A stretch of DNA of 23,044 bases from Actinomycetota bacterium. Its GTDB lineage: Bacteria; Actinomycetota; Acidimicrobiia; Acidimicrobiales; Ilumatobacteraceae. Of the stretch, positions 1-7,268 are shown one piece after another. The position numbers were made by a program, and so were the translations under genes. Under the pieces are notes generated by a model that saw only the letters and a list, made by a program, of their open reading frames with translations, was not told the origin of the DNA and did no database searches. Numbering within the stretch: position 1 is the stretch's first letter; every line of letters begins with the position of its first letter. The stretch spans positions 1-23,044 of the forward strand of contig VGBY01000003.1 in NCBI GenBank assembly GCA_016870295.1, read 5' to 3'.

Positions 1-848
1 GATCCGCCTGTCTCCACGCCGACGCGCCGAATGCAGGCAAACGCGGCATTGCGCATCTCCTGGTACTCGACATCAGACAGCGTCATTGCCGGCGCGACCG
101 TGATCGAGTCGCCGGTGTGCACACCCATCGCGTCGACGTTTTCGATCGAGCAGATGATCACACAGTTGTCCGCACGGTCGCGCATCACCTCGAGCTCGTA
201 TTCCTTCCAGCCCTTGATCGATGTCTCGATGAGCACCTCGTTGATCGGGCTGGCCGCCAACCCTGAGGTGACGATCCGTTTGAACTCCGCCATGTCGTTG
301 GCGATGCCCGTCCCGCGACCGCCGAGGATGTACGCCGGGCGGATGATGGCCGGCAACTTCACCTTGCGCAGCACCGTTTCGGCTTCGCTGTAGGAGTGGG
401 CGATACCGCTCTTGGGCACCTTCAAGCCGATCTCGATCATCGCTTCCTTGAACTTCTCGCGGTCTTCCGCAGTTGCGATCGCCTCGGCATTCGCACCGAT
501 CAGTTCGGGCGTACCGGGCACACCGACGAGCCGCCGCTCGAACAACGCCATTGCCAAATTGAGCGCCGTCTGACCACCCAACGTTGGCAGCACGGCGTCG
601 GGTTTCTCGCGTTCGATGATGGATGCCAAGACGTCGGGAGTGAGCGGTTCGATGTAGGTGCGATCGGCGAAGTCCGGGTCGGTCATGATCGTGGCCGGGT
701 TGGAGTTGGCGAGAACGACGCGGTACCCCTCGGCACGCAACACGCGACAGGCCTGCGTGCCCGAGTAGTCGAACTCGCACGCCTGCCCGATGACGATTGG
801 CCCAGAGCCAATCACGAGGATGCTGCGCAAGTCGTTGCGACGTGGCAT
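1..848 (-). CDS. carB: Carbamoyl-phosphate synthase large subunit, N-terminal part (cut by window edge)
   Basis: The large subunit makes carbamoyl phosphate from bicarbonate, ATP and ammonia channelled from CarA, feeding pyrimidine and arginine synthesis in the cytosol. Reading leftward from ATG at 846-848 gives an unbroken frame of 282 codons to the window edge. It starts MPRRNDLRSILVIGSGPIVI, the nucleotide-binding start of CarB. Further motifs follow in family order: GQACEFDYSGTQACR, LANSNPATIMTDPD, LPTLGGQTALN, IRPAYILGGRGTG (ATP-grasp glycine loop), GWKEYELEVMRD, CSIENVDAMGVHTGDSITVAP and RRVGVETGG. Full CarB is about 1,070-1,100 residues, so roughly three quarters lies outside the window. 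It is the last visible gene of the pyr operon, 22 bases after the carA stop; 20 of those bases are the second copy of a tandem repeat. No strong Shine-Dalgarno is seen. Identity is very secure. Confidence 0.96.
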   Translation of the reverse strand, partial: MPRRNDLRSILVIGSGPIVIGQACEFDYSGTQACRVLRAEGYRVVLANSNPATIMTDPDFADRTYIEPLTPDVLASIIEREKPDAVLPTLGGQTALNLAMALFERRLVGVPGTPELIGANAEAIATAEDREKFKEAMIEIGLKVPKSGIAHSYSEAETVLRKVKLPAIIRPAYILGGRGTGIANDMAEFKRIVTSGLAASPINEVLIETSIKGWKEYELEVMRDRADNCVIICSIENVDAMGVHTGDSITVAPAMTLSDVEYQEMRNAAFACIRRVGVETGG

Positions 849-850
849 GG

Positions 851-890
851 CTACTTCGCCCCGCGCATCACTACTTCGCCCCGCGCATCA
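851..890. repeat. Exact 20-bp tandem duplication at the carA/carB junction
   Basis: The unit CTACTTCGCCCCGCGCATCA occurs twice head to tail, at 851-870 and 871-890, with no mismatch. On the coding strand the right copy holds the last codons of carA (Met-Arg-Gly-Ala-Lys-stop, TAG at 871-873). The left copy repeats the same bases after the stop, including a second ATG-CGC-GGG-GCG-AAG-TAG, and ends 2 bases before the carB ATG. Without the extra copy the junction would read TAG-CC-ATG. The duplication therefore widens the carA-carB gap from 2 to 22 bases without altering either protein. It could be replication slippage or an assembly artefact. Confidence 0.95.
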
Positions 891-1968
891 CATCGGCAAA
901 CCGCGCGAACAAATAGCGCGAATCATGCGGCCCCGGCCCGGCCTCGGGGTGATACTGCACACTGAACGCCCGCTTACCGCGCACGTGCATGCCTTCATTC
1001 GTTTGGTCATTGAGGTTCACATGCGTCACGGTGATCTTGTCGCCCAGTGACTTCGGGTCGACGCAGAAGTTGTGGTTCTGACTCGTGATCTCCACCTTGC
1101 CGGTCGCTTCGTCGCGCACCGGATGGTTGGCGCCGTGGTGCCCGAACGGCAACTTGTAGGTGCGCCCACCGAGCGCCAGGCTGAGCAGCTGGTGACCCAG
1201 GCAGATGCCAAAGAGCGGCACATCGGCCTCGAGCAGTTGACGAATCGTGTCGGGAACATGGAGCACCATCTCCGGGTCGCCTGGCCCGTTGGAGAGAAAC
1301 ACGCCGTCGGGTGCGAGTGCCGCCACTTCGGCGGCCGGAGTGCGTGCCGGCACCACCCGCACTTCGGCGATCTCGGCCAGGCAGCGCAGGATCGTCGACT
1401 TGATTCCGAAGTCGTACGCCACCACACGAAACGGCTTCACGCCGGACGAAGCCGTCGACTTCACCTCGTACGGCGCCACCGTCGTCACCTGCGCGACGAG
1501 GTTCTTCCCGGCGGTCCCCTTTTCCTTGGCGAGTGCGGCCCGCAGATCTGATTCACTGGCGGTGCCGAACACACCCACCATTGCCCCCGTGTCGCGCAAC
1601 ACTCGAGTGAGCCGTCGCGTGTCGATACCGGCGATGCCCGCCAGGTTGCGTTCGCGCAGGAACACTTCCAGCGGTTCGTCACTGCGCCAGTTGCTGCGTC
1701 GCCGCGCCATCTCGCGGATGACGACACCGCGTGCGTGCACTTTGGTGGCCTCGTTGTCGAACCGAGAGATGCCGTAGTTACCGATGTGGGGCGTGGTGAA
1801 GGTGATGATCTGGCCGGCATAACTCGGGTCGGTGAGCACCTCTTGGTAGCCGCTCAAGCCCGTATGAAAGACCACCTCGCCCGACGCAATCGGCACATCG
1901 GCACCGATTGCCTCACCCGCAAAGACGCTGCCGTCAGCGAGCAGGAGGTGTGACTCGCGAATCGTCAT
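871..1968 (-). CDS. carA: Carbamoyl-phosphate synthase small (glutaminase) subunit
   Basis: CarA hydrolyses glutamine and passes ammonia to CarB. The protein is 365 residues, normal for the family. The N-terminal CPSase domain shows GYQEVLTDPSYAGQI near 40-54 and TPHIGNYG near 59-66. The class I amidotransferase domain shows LSNGPGDPE near 225-233, the nucleophile Cys256 in GICLGHQ, and the rest of the triad, His340 and Glu342, in QYHPE. The ATG at 1966-1968 is chosen because MTIRESHLLLADG is the usual CarA start. The frame is open upstream to 2034, but that would overlap pyrC and add unconserved, arginine-rich residues. The gene follows pyrC by 25 bases and precedes carB. The stop lies inside the first copy of a 20-bp tandem repeat. 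Confidence 0.97.
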   Translation of the reverse strand: MTIRESHLLLADGSVFAGEAIGADVPIASGEVVFHTGLSGYQEVLTDPSYAGQIITFTTPHIGNYGISRFDNEATKVHARGVVIREMARRRSNWRSDEPLEVFLRERNLAGIAGIDTRRLTRVLRDTGAMVGVFGTASESDLRAALAKEKGTAGKNLVAQVTTVAPYEVKSTASSGVKPFRVVAYDFGIKSTILRCLAEIAEVRVVPARTPAAEVAALAPDGVFLSNGPGDPEMVLHVPDTIRQLLEADVPLFGICLGHQLLSLALGGRTYKLPFGHHGANHPVRDEATGKVEITSQNHNFCVDPKSLGDKITVTHVNLNDQTNEGMHVRGKRAFSVQYHPEAGPGPHDSRYLFARFADVMRGAK

Positions 1969-1993
1969 CGCACCGCGCTTTCGCCACCGCGCA

Positions 1994-3271
1994 TCATCGT
2001 TGGGCTTCTCCGTCGCGCACCGTGAACGCACCATTGAACAACGTGTGTCGCACGCGTCCGCGCATCGTCATGCCGACGTACGGCGTGTTGCGACTCTTGC
2101 TCGCCAACGCCTCGGGCACCACTTGCCATGTCGCGTGCGGGTCGAACACGACGAGGTTTGCTGGTGCGCCAGGCTCGATGTCGCGACCGTGCCGATCTTC
2201 GATACCAGCGATACGCGCCGGGTTGATCGACATCACCCGCACGAGGTGCGCAACGTCGATCTGCAGCACGCCCAGCGCTACACCAAGCGCCGTCTCGAGA
2301 CCGAGCATCCCCGGTGGTGCCTGGTCGAGTGCGAGTTCCTTGTCGCGACGCGGATGCGGGGCGTGGTCGGTGGCGAGGGCATCGATCGTGCCGTCAAGCA
2401 CTCCGGCGCGAAGTGCAGCAATGTCACGCGGCGAACGTAGTGGTGGATTCACCTTGTACACGGTGTCGAACGTGGTGAGTCGCGTTTCATCCAGCGAGAG
2501 GTGATGCGGCGTCACCTCGGCGGTCACCGGCAAGCCGTCATGCTTGGCGGCTCGCACCAGTTCCACGCTGCGCGCCGTCGAGAGATGCAAGAAATGCACT
2601 CGCGCGCCGGTCAGTCGCGCCAACTCGATATCGCGGTAGACCATCAGTTCTTCGGCGATCGAGGGCCAGCCAGGCAAACCGAGTGAAGTGCAGCATTGGC
2701 ACTCGTTCATCACCGCTCCCTTGGTGAGGCTGGCGACCTCGCAGTGTTGTGCCAGCGTGATGCCGAGACCCTTGCCGTACTCCATTGCGCGACGCATGAG
2801 CAGTTCGTCCTGCACGCCGCTGCCGTCGTCGGTGAAGATGCGCACGCCGGCCGCGGCAAGTTCGGCCATTGGCGCAAGAGCCTCGCCCCGGCGCCCGAGC
2901 GTGATACACCCGCTCGGCACCACCTCGACCAGCCCGGCGCGCTTGCCCTGTTCGCGCACGAAATCAATCACCGCCACGCTGTCTTGCGGCGGATCCGTGT
3001 TGGGCATCGCCACCAATGCCGTGTAGCCACCTTTGGCCCCCGCACGACTGCCGGTCTCGATCGTTTCTGCTTCTTCTTTGCCCGGCTCGCGCAGGTGCGC
3101 ATGCAGATCCACGAAACCCGGCGCGACGATGCAACCCGTCGCATCGATGACATCATCCCCGCGCAGGTTCTCACCAACCTCGACGACGCGACCGTTCTCG
3201 ATGGCAACGTCGCCGTCATACTCACCGCGCGAATCGACGATGGTGCCGCCCTGCAGCACGATGCGCGTCAT
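1994..3271 (-). CDS. pyrC: Dihydroorotase (type I, PyrC)
   Basis: This cytosolic zinc amidohydrolase cyclises carbamoyl-aspartate to dihydroorotate, the third step of pyrimidine synthesis. At 425 residues it has type I length. Metal and substrate motifs are in order: His57-x-His59 in DLHAHLREPG, the Asp-containing FTDDGSGV near 146-153 where other amidohydrolases have a carboxylated lysine, His176 in QHCEVASL, His229 in HFLHLSTARS, TAEVTPHHL near 250-258, and Asp302 in ATDHAPH. Its ATG overlaps the pyrB stop by 4 bases (ATGA), so translation is probably coupled. One oddity is in the segment after the fourth ligand: residues 189-196 read NECQCCTS, where type I enzymes usually have a glycine/serine version such as NEGxxS. 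This brings Cys191, Cys193 and Cys194 together. The function call is firm. Confidence 0.96.
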   Translation of the reverse strand: MTRIVLQGGTIVDSRGEYDGDVAIENGRVVEVGENLRGDDVIDATGCIVAPGFVDLHAHLREPGKEEAETIETGSRAGAKGGYTALVAMPNTDPPQDSVAVIDFVREQGKRAGLVEVVPSGCITLGRRGEALAPMAELAAAGVRIFTDDGSGVQDELLMRRAMEYGKGLGITLAQHCEVASLTKGAVMNECQCCTSLGLPGWPSIAEELMVYRDIELARLTGARVHFLHLSTARSVELVRAAKHDGLPVTAEVTPHHLSLDETRLTTFDTVYKVNPPLRSPRDIAALRAGVLDGTIDALATDHAPHPRRDKELALDQAPPGMLGLETALGVALGVLQIDVAHLVRVMSINPARIAGIEDRHGRDIEPGAPANLVVFDPHATWQVVPEALASKSRNTPYVGMTMRGRVRHTLFNGAFTVRDGEAQR

Positions 3272-4215
3272 GTCGCCACCTGCTGCAGGTTTGCTGCAGT
3301 CGACTCCCCCGCCAGGAGATCGAACAACACCGCCATCCGCACCGATACGCCATTGGCCACTTGTTTGTGGATGAGCGAGTTCGGCAACGCCGATGGGTCA
3401 ATCAACATCTCGACGCCGCGATTCATCGGCCCTGGGTGCATGATCACCGCGTGCGGCGGCAACTTCGCCACACGCAGCGCATCGAGCCCGTACGTCTCCG
3501 CGTACTCGCGCAGATTCGGCACGTGTCCCTGCGACATGCGCTCGCTCTGCAAGCGCAGCATGTAGAGGATGTCGGTACGCGCCAAAACATCGTCGAGTCG
3601 GTACGACACTTCCACCGGCCAGTGCGACACATCGGGCGGCAACAGCGTCGGCGGCGCAACCAAGACGACGTTGGCACCGAGCATGCTGAACGCCGCCACG
3701 TTGCTGCGTGCGACACGGCTGTGCTTGATGTCGCCGACGATGGTGATCGTGAGGCCGTCGAATCGCTCCTTGCCGAGTGCCTCGCGCACGGTGAAACAAT
3801 CGACCAGCGCCTGCGTCGGGTGCTGATGCCAGCCGTCACCGGCGTTCACGACGGAGGCAGTAGTCCAGTCACTGATCTGCCACGGGATGCCCGTCGACTT
3901 GTGCCGCACGACGAACGCATCCACACCCATGTCGGTGATCGTCTCCACCGTGTCGCGCAAACTCTCGCCCTTGTTCACGCTGGATGTCGAGACGCTGAAG
4001 GTCATGGTGTCCGCCGACAGTCGCTTCGCTGCGGTCTCAAACGACAGACGCGTACGCGTGGAGTCTTCGAAGAAGAGGCTCACCACGGTGCGCCCGCGCA
4101 AGGCCGGCACCTTCGGTACGGGTCGCCGGTTGACTTCCACCATGTGGTTGGTGAGGTCGAGCAGGCGCAGCAAGCCGTCGCTACCGAGCTCGTCGATGCT
4201 GCGCAGGTGTTTCAT
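3268..4215 (-). CDS. pyrB: Aspartate carbamoyltransferase catalytic subunit
   Basis: PyrB joins carbamoyl phosphate and aspartate in the committed step of pyrimidine synthesis. The 315-residue length is typical. The carbamoyl-phosphate site FFEDSTRTRLSFE lies near 48-60, with the STRTR motif at 52-56. The 80s loop SVNKGES lies at 79-85 with Lys82. HPTQALVD lies near 132-139, and the aspartate-side loop HPGPMNRGVEM near 260-270. No pyrI regulatory subunit is adjacent, in keeping with PyrR-controlled operons where regulation acts on expression. The ATG at 4213-4215 overlaps the pyrR stop by 4 bases and the stop overlaps pyrC by 4, so pyrR-pyrB-pyrC form a tightly coupled unit. No residue looks abnormal. 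Confidence 0.97.
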   Translation of the reverse strand: MKHLRSIDELGSDGLLRLLDLTNHMVEVNRRPVPKVPALRGRTVVSLFFEDSTRTRLSFETAAKRLSADTMTFSVSTSSVNKGESLRDTVETITDMGVDAFVVRHKSTGIPWQISDWTTASVVNAGDGWHQHPTQALVDCFTVREALGKERFDGLTITIVGDIKHSRVARSNVAAFSMLGANVVLVAPPTLLPPDVSHWPVEVSYRLDDVLARTDILYMLRLQSERMSQGHVPNLREYAETYGLDALRVAKLPPHAVIMHPGPMNRGVEMLIDPSALPNSLIHKQVANGVSVRMAVLFDLLAGESTAANLQQVAT

Positions 4216-4733
4216 TTCGATGCCCCTGCACTGATGACCACACCTTCTGCGGTGGCGCGGACGTCTTCGTTCAAGCGAGTCGGCAGGTTCTTGCCGACGT
4301 AATCGGGGCGGATCGGTAGTTCGCGGTGCCCGCGGTCGACGAGCACCGCGAGTTGCACGGCGCGCGGCCGACCGTAGGTGTTGATGCCTTCCAGCGCCGC
4401 ACGAACTGTGCGACCGGTGAAGAGCACGTCGTCGACGAGCACCACGGTCGTGTCGTCGACGCCGAAACTGATGTTGCTGATCGCCCCTGGCACCACGGGT
4501 CGCAAGCCGATGTCATCGCGGTGCATGCTCACGTCGATGTAGCCGACTGGCACCTTCGCGGCCGGTTCGATGGCGTTGATTGCCGCACCGATTGCATCCG
4601 CGAGCCAGGCTCCGCCGCGTTGCAGACCGACGATGGCGAGTCGTTCACCGCCGTGCTGGCGTTCCAGAATCTCGTGGGCGATGCGGGTGATCGCGCGTCT
4701 GACGTCGTCGGCCGACATCACGTTGTTGCTCAC
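4212..4733 (-). CDS. pyrR: PyrR, pyrimidine operon RNA-binding regulator / uracil phosphoribosyltransferase
   Basis: PyrR binds a hairpin in pyr mRNA when UMP is high and represses the operon; many members also convert uracil and PRPP to UMP. The 173-residue length fits the family. The N-terminal SADDVRRAITRIAHEILE is typical, as is the PRPP loop VVLVDDVLFTGRTVRAAL near 97-114. GYIDVSMHRDD near 64-74 is also a family signature. The start is GTG at 4731-4733, preceded after 5 bases by AGGAGA, one of only two strong Shine-Dalgarno sequences I see in the window. An in-frame ATG five codons later is a weaker choice. pyrR is first in pyrR-pyrB-pyrC-carA-carB, and a matching binding loop sits just upstream, so autoregulation is likely. 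The stop overlaps pyrB. Confidence 0.96.
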   Translation of the reverse strand: MSNNVMSADDVRRAITRIAHEILERQHGGERLAIVGLQRGGAWLADAIGAAINAIEPAAKVPVGYIDVSMHRDDIGLRPVVPGAISNISFGVDDTTVVLVDDVLFTGRTVRAALEGINTYGRPRAVQLAVLVDRGHRELPIRPDYVGKNLPTRLNEDVRATAEGVVISAGASK

Positions 4734-4738
4734 GTCGT

Positions 4739-4744
4739 TCTCCT
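4739..4744 (-). promoter_or_regulatory. Strong Shine-Dalgarno sequence of pyrR
   Basis: On the coding strand these bases read AGGAGA, 5 bases before the GTG codon. This fixes GTG at 4731-4733 as the start rather than the downstream in-frame ATG. The site lies only 2 bases beyond the lower stem of the predicted PyrR-binding hairpin, so a protein on the hairpin could block ribosome access. Confidence 0.75.
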
Positions 4745-4746
4745 GG

Positions 4747-4777
4747 CCGTTCGAGCCTCACGGGACTCGTTTTACGG
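4747..4777 (-). promoter_or_regulatory. PyrR-binding loop in the pyrR leader
   Basis: On the coding strand, 4767 down to 4754 reads AGTCCCGTGAGGCT, matching every fixed position of the PyrR-binding consensus ARUCCNGNGAGGYU known from Bacillus-type pyr leaders. It folds as expected. A lower stem CCGU/ACGG pairs 4777-4774 with 4750-4747. A purine-rich internal loop follows (AAAA opposite A). The upper stem CGAG/CUCG pairs 4769-4766 with 4755-4752, then there is an unpaired U, two C-G pairs, and the loop CGUGA. The element fills most of the 49-base gap before pyrR and ends 2 bases from the Shine-Dalgarno sequence. No terminator is present, so repression of translation, as described for mycobacterial pyr leaders, is more likely than attenuation. 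A weak minus-10-like TACGAT at 4785-4790 could start a transcript just ahead of it, but no good minus-35 is visible. Confidence 0.85.
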
Positions 4778-4782
4778 TCGCC

Positions 4783-6240
4783 TCATCGTACTCGCTCGTA
4801 CACCGTCCACCAGTCATTGCCATAAACGACGTCAAAGAACAGCCGCTCGGTCTGCCAGTCGATGGCGGTCTCCCCTTCCAGTTCGCGCGGCAGGATCACG
4901 TACTGCACCTCCTCGGCGAATGGCAGGCGGTCGCCCTTGGCAAAGACGTCGGCGCCGAACAACACGCGTCGGTACGGGGTCGGAAACACGTAGATGCGCT
5001 CGCGACGGGCCATGTGCGCGGTCAAGGTGTGATACGCCGATACGACGGCACCCTCAGGAACCCGATTGATCGCCTCGTGCGCGGCATCGACCGCCGGGTG
5101 CGAGGGCGACCACCGTGGCATTTCCGTGCGCATGAACGGCAGGGGTGTCCAGATGTATGCGCACACGATGCTGGCGACCAGCACCACGGAGACGAACCAC
5201 ACCCGCAGGTGCTCGGCGAGTCGCGAGATGCCGAACATTGCGCCAATCACCACGATCGGCACGAACTGCACTGCGTAGTGATACTCAATCTGGCTCTGGT
5301 ACCAGAAGGTGCTGACAAGGTTCGAGAGCAACGGCAACGTACCCAGCAACGCAATCTCGGGGCGCACGAGGGCGACGAAACCGACCGGTGCCAGGAGTTG
5401 CAACAAGTACAACGGGCGCTCACCGGACACGAGGTGTGCGATCAACTTGTCAGGGCGCGTGAAGGTGGTGCGAATCAGCCCGCCGAGGCCGCCGAACGGC
5501 AGGCGCCACTCGTTGCGATACGGCACACCGATGATGCCCCGCAGCACCGCAAAGAGAAAGAGCAACGCAACCCACAACGAGCCGACGATGGTGACGACAC
5601 CCACTTGGCGGTCGCGCCGAATCGCCACCCACGCTCCGAGCGCCACCACGAAGAGTGCGGTGTCCTCCTTCACCATGAGGATCAGAACGACCGCAGTCAC
5701 GTATTGCGCCCAGCGGTAGGCAACCGCCGCGTAGATCGCCCAGGCGATGAGTGGGGCCAGCGCGGCGTCCGGGTGGAAGTTCTCCATGCCGGTGAAGGTC
5801 AGCGCCGGGTGCAGGAGATAGGCGACGACAGCCACGCAGCTCATCGGCAGCGAGTCGAGCAACAGACGCGTCAACTTCCAGATCGGTAGCGCACCGATGC
5901 CGAGCGTGATCGCCTGCACGACGAACAGCAAGCCCGTCGACCCGACGAACCAATACAACGGAACGAGCGGCAGCAAGATGAACGACGTATGGTCACCGAA
6001 CAAGTTGCGACCCATCAAGGTGACGAACGGTGCCTTGCCCTGTGACAGCAACCAAAGGCCTTGGTCGTAGAGCCCGAAGTCGTATGCCGACGTGCCGAGC
6101 CCGAAATGGTCACGGGTCGTGCGTACCGCCAGCCACACGGTGTAGAGCAGCGTCACCGAGATGGCGATGGAATGCCATACCGTGAGCGCCCGCAGGCGAC
6201 GCACCGCAACCGCAATCGCTTGGCGCGGTTCGACGGCCAT
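4783..6240 (-). CDS. DUF2079-family polytopic membrane protein (GT-C-like)
   Basis: This 485-residue integral membrane protein has many hydrophobic segments, including about 22-38, 86-118, 133-148, 160-175, 181-206, 212-233 and later ones. The first extracellular-side loop has YDFGLYDQGLWLLSQGKAP near 53-71 and GDHTSF near 82-87. NFHPDA follows near 154-159 and KEDTAL near 191-196. This acidic and aromatic pattern matches the DUF2079 family, which resembles GT-C glycosyltransferases that use polyprenyl-phosphate sugars, but no reaction has been assigned and I do not assign one. The C-terminal 100 or so residues look like a soluble outer domain. It starts 9 bases after the nusB stop and ends 49 bases before pyrR. 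It is thus embedded in the operon, in the position where Streptomyces has bldD. Family confidence is moderate to good; function is unknown. Confidence 0.75.
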   Translation of the reverse strand: MAVEPRQAIAVAVRRLRALTVWHSIAISVTLLYTVWLAVRTTRDHFGLGTSAYDFGLYDQGLWLLSQGKAPFVTLMGRNLFGDHTSFILLPLVPLYWFVGSTGLLFVVQAITLGIGALPIWKLTRLLLDSLPMSCVAVVAYLLHPALTFTGMENFHPDAALAPLIAWAIYAAVAYRWAQYVTAVVLILMVKEDTALFVVALGAWVAIRRDRQVGVVTIVGSLWVALLFLFAVLRGIIGVPYRNEWRLPFGGLGGLIRTTFTRPDKLIAHLVSGERPLYLLQLLAPVGFVALVRPEIALLGTLPLLSNLVSTFWYQSQIEYHYAVQFVPIVVIGAMFGISRLAEHLRVWFVSVVLVASIVCAYIWTPLPFMRTEMPRWSPSHPAVDAAHEAINRVPEGAVVSAYHTLTAHMARRERIYVFPTPYRRVLFGADVFAKGDRLPFAEEVQYVILPRELEGETAIDWQTERLFFDVVYGNDWWTVYERVR

Positions 6241-6249
6241 GACCCCGTT

Positions 6250-6693
6250 CTAGTCGGAAGAGTTGGCGGAGGTTGATTCGCCACTGCGCACGGCACGCGA
6301 GATGGCCGACAGCACGCCGTTGACGAAACGACCGGAGTCGTCGGTGCCGTAGCGCTTGGCGAGCCCCACCGCCTCGTTCAACACCACCGCAGTCGGCACA
6401 TCGCTGCGCCCCAGCAGTTCGAACGTGCCGATGCGCAGCACGTTGCGGTCGGTGGTCGCCATACGGTCGAGCGTCCAGGCGTGACTGTGCGTCGTGATCA
6501 GCGAGTCGATCTTGGCGCGGTGTTCGGTAACGCCGTTGATCAGCATCGAGGTGAGGTCGTCGAGCGGCACCTGGATTCGGGCCACCACCACGGATGGCGC
6601 GTCACCGCGCACATCGGCTTCGAACAAGACGTTGAGTGCCCGTTCTCGCGCATCGGAGCGCGGGTCGAAGTCCTCGTTCCAGTCGTCCGACAC
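6250..6693 (-). CDS. nusB: Transcription antitermination factor NusB
   Basis: NusB binds boxA RNA with NusE (ribosomal protein S10) and supports antitermination and processing of rRNA transcripts. The protein is 147 residues. It shows the all-helical family pattern: DARERALNVLFEADVRG near 14-30, an Arg/Asp-rich middle with LDRMATTDRNVLRIGTFELL, the VPTAVVLNEAVGLAKRYGTDDSGRFVNGVL core, and a short Ser-rich tail. The start is GTG at 6691-6693, giving MSDDWNEDFDPRSDARERAL. The arginine-rich segment normally begins soon after the start, so this short N-terminal extension is acceptable. It follows efp by 11 bases, the usual actinobacterial efp-nusB pair, and is followed by the DUF2079 gene. Confidence 0.94.
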   Translation of the reverse strand: MSDDWNEDFDPRSDARERALNVLFEADVRGDAPSVVVARIQVPLDDLTSMLINGVTEHRAKIDSLITTHSHAWTLDRMATTDRNVLRIGTFELLGRSDVPTAVVLNEAVGLAKRYGTDDSGRFVNGVLSAISRAVRSGESTSANSSD

Positions 6694-6704
6694 TTGTGTG
6701 CCCG

Positions 6705-7240
<536 letters not shown>

Positions 7241-7268
<28 letters not shown>

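Noticed and set aside
73..780. Minus-strand open frame of 235 codons
   Set aside because: It is the wrong frame of carB; the correct frame from 848 reads through to the edge with every CarB motif.
2696..3565. Plus-strand open frame opposite pyrC/pyrB
   Set aside because: It spans two real genes on the other strand and has no motif or ribosome site.
4734..4782. Rho-independent terminator before pyrR
   Set aside because: The hairpin is followed by the Shine-Dalgarno sequence, not a U run, and fits a PyrR loop far better.
4570..5889. Long plus-strand open frame (439 codons) opposite the DUF2079 gene
   Set aside because: It is His/Arg/Asp-rich with no recognisable motif, lies opposite a well-supported membrane protein gene, and is expected from third-position GC bias.
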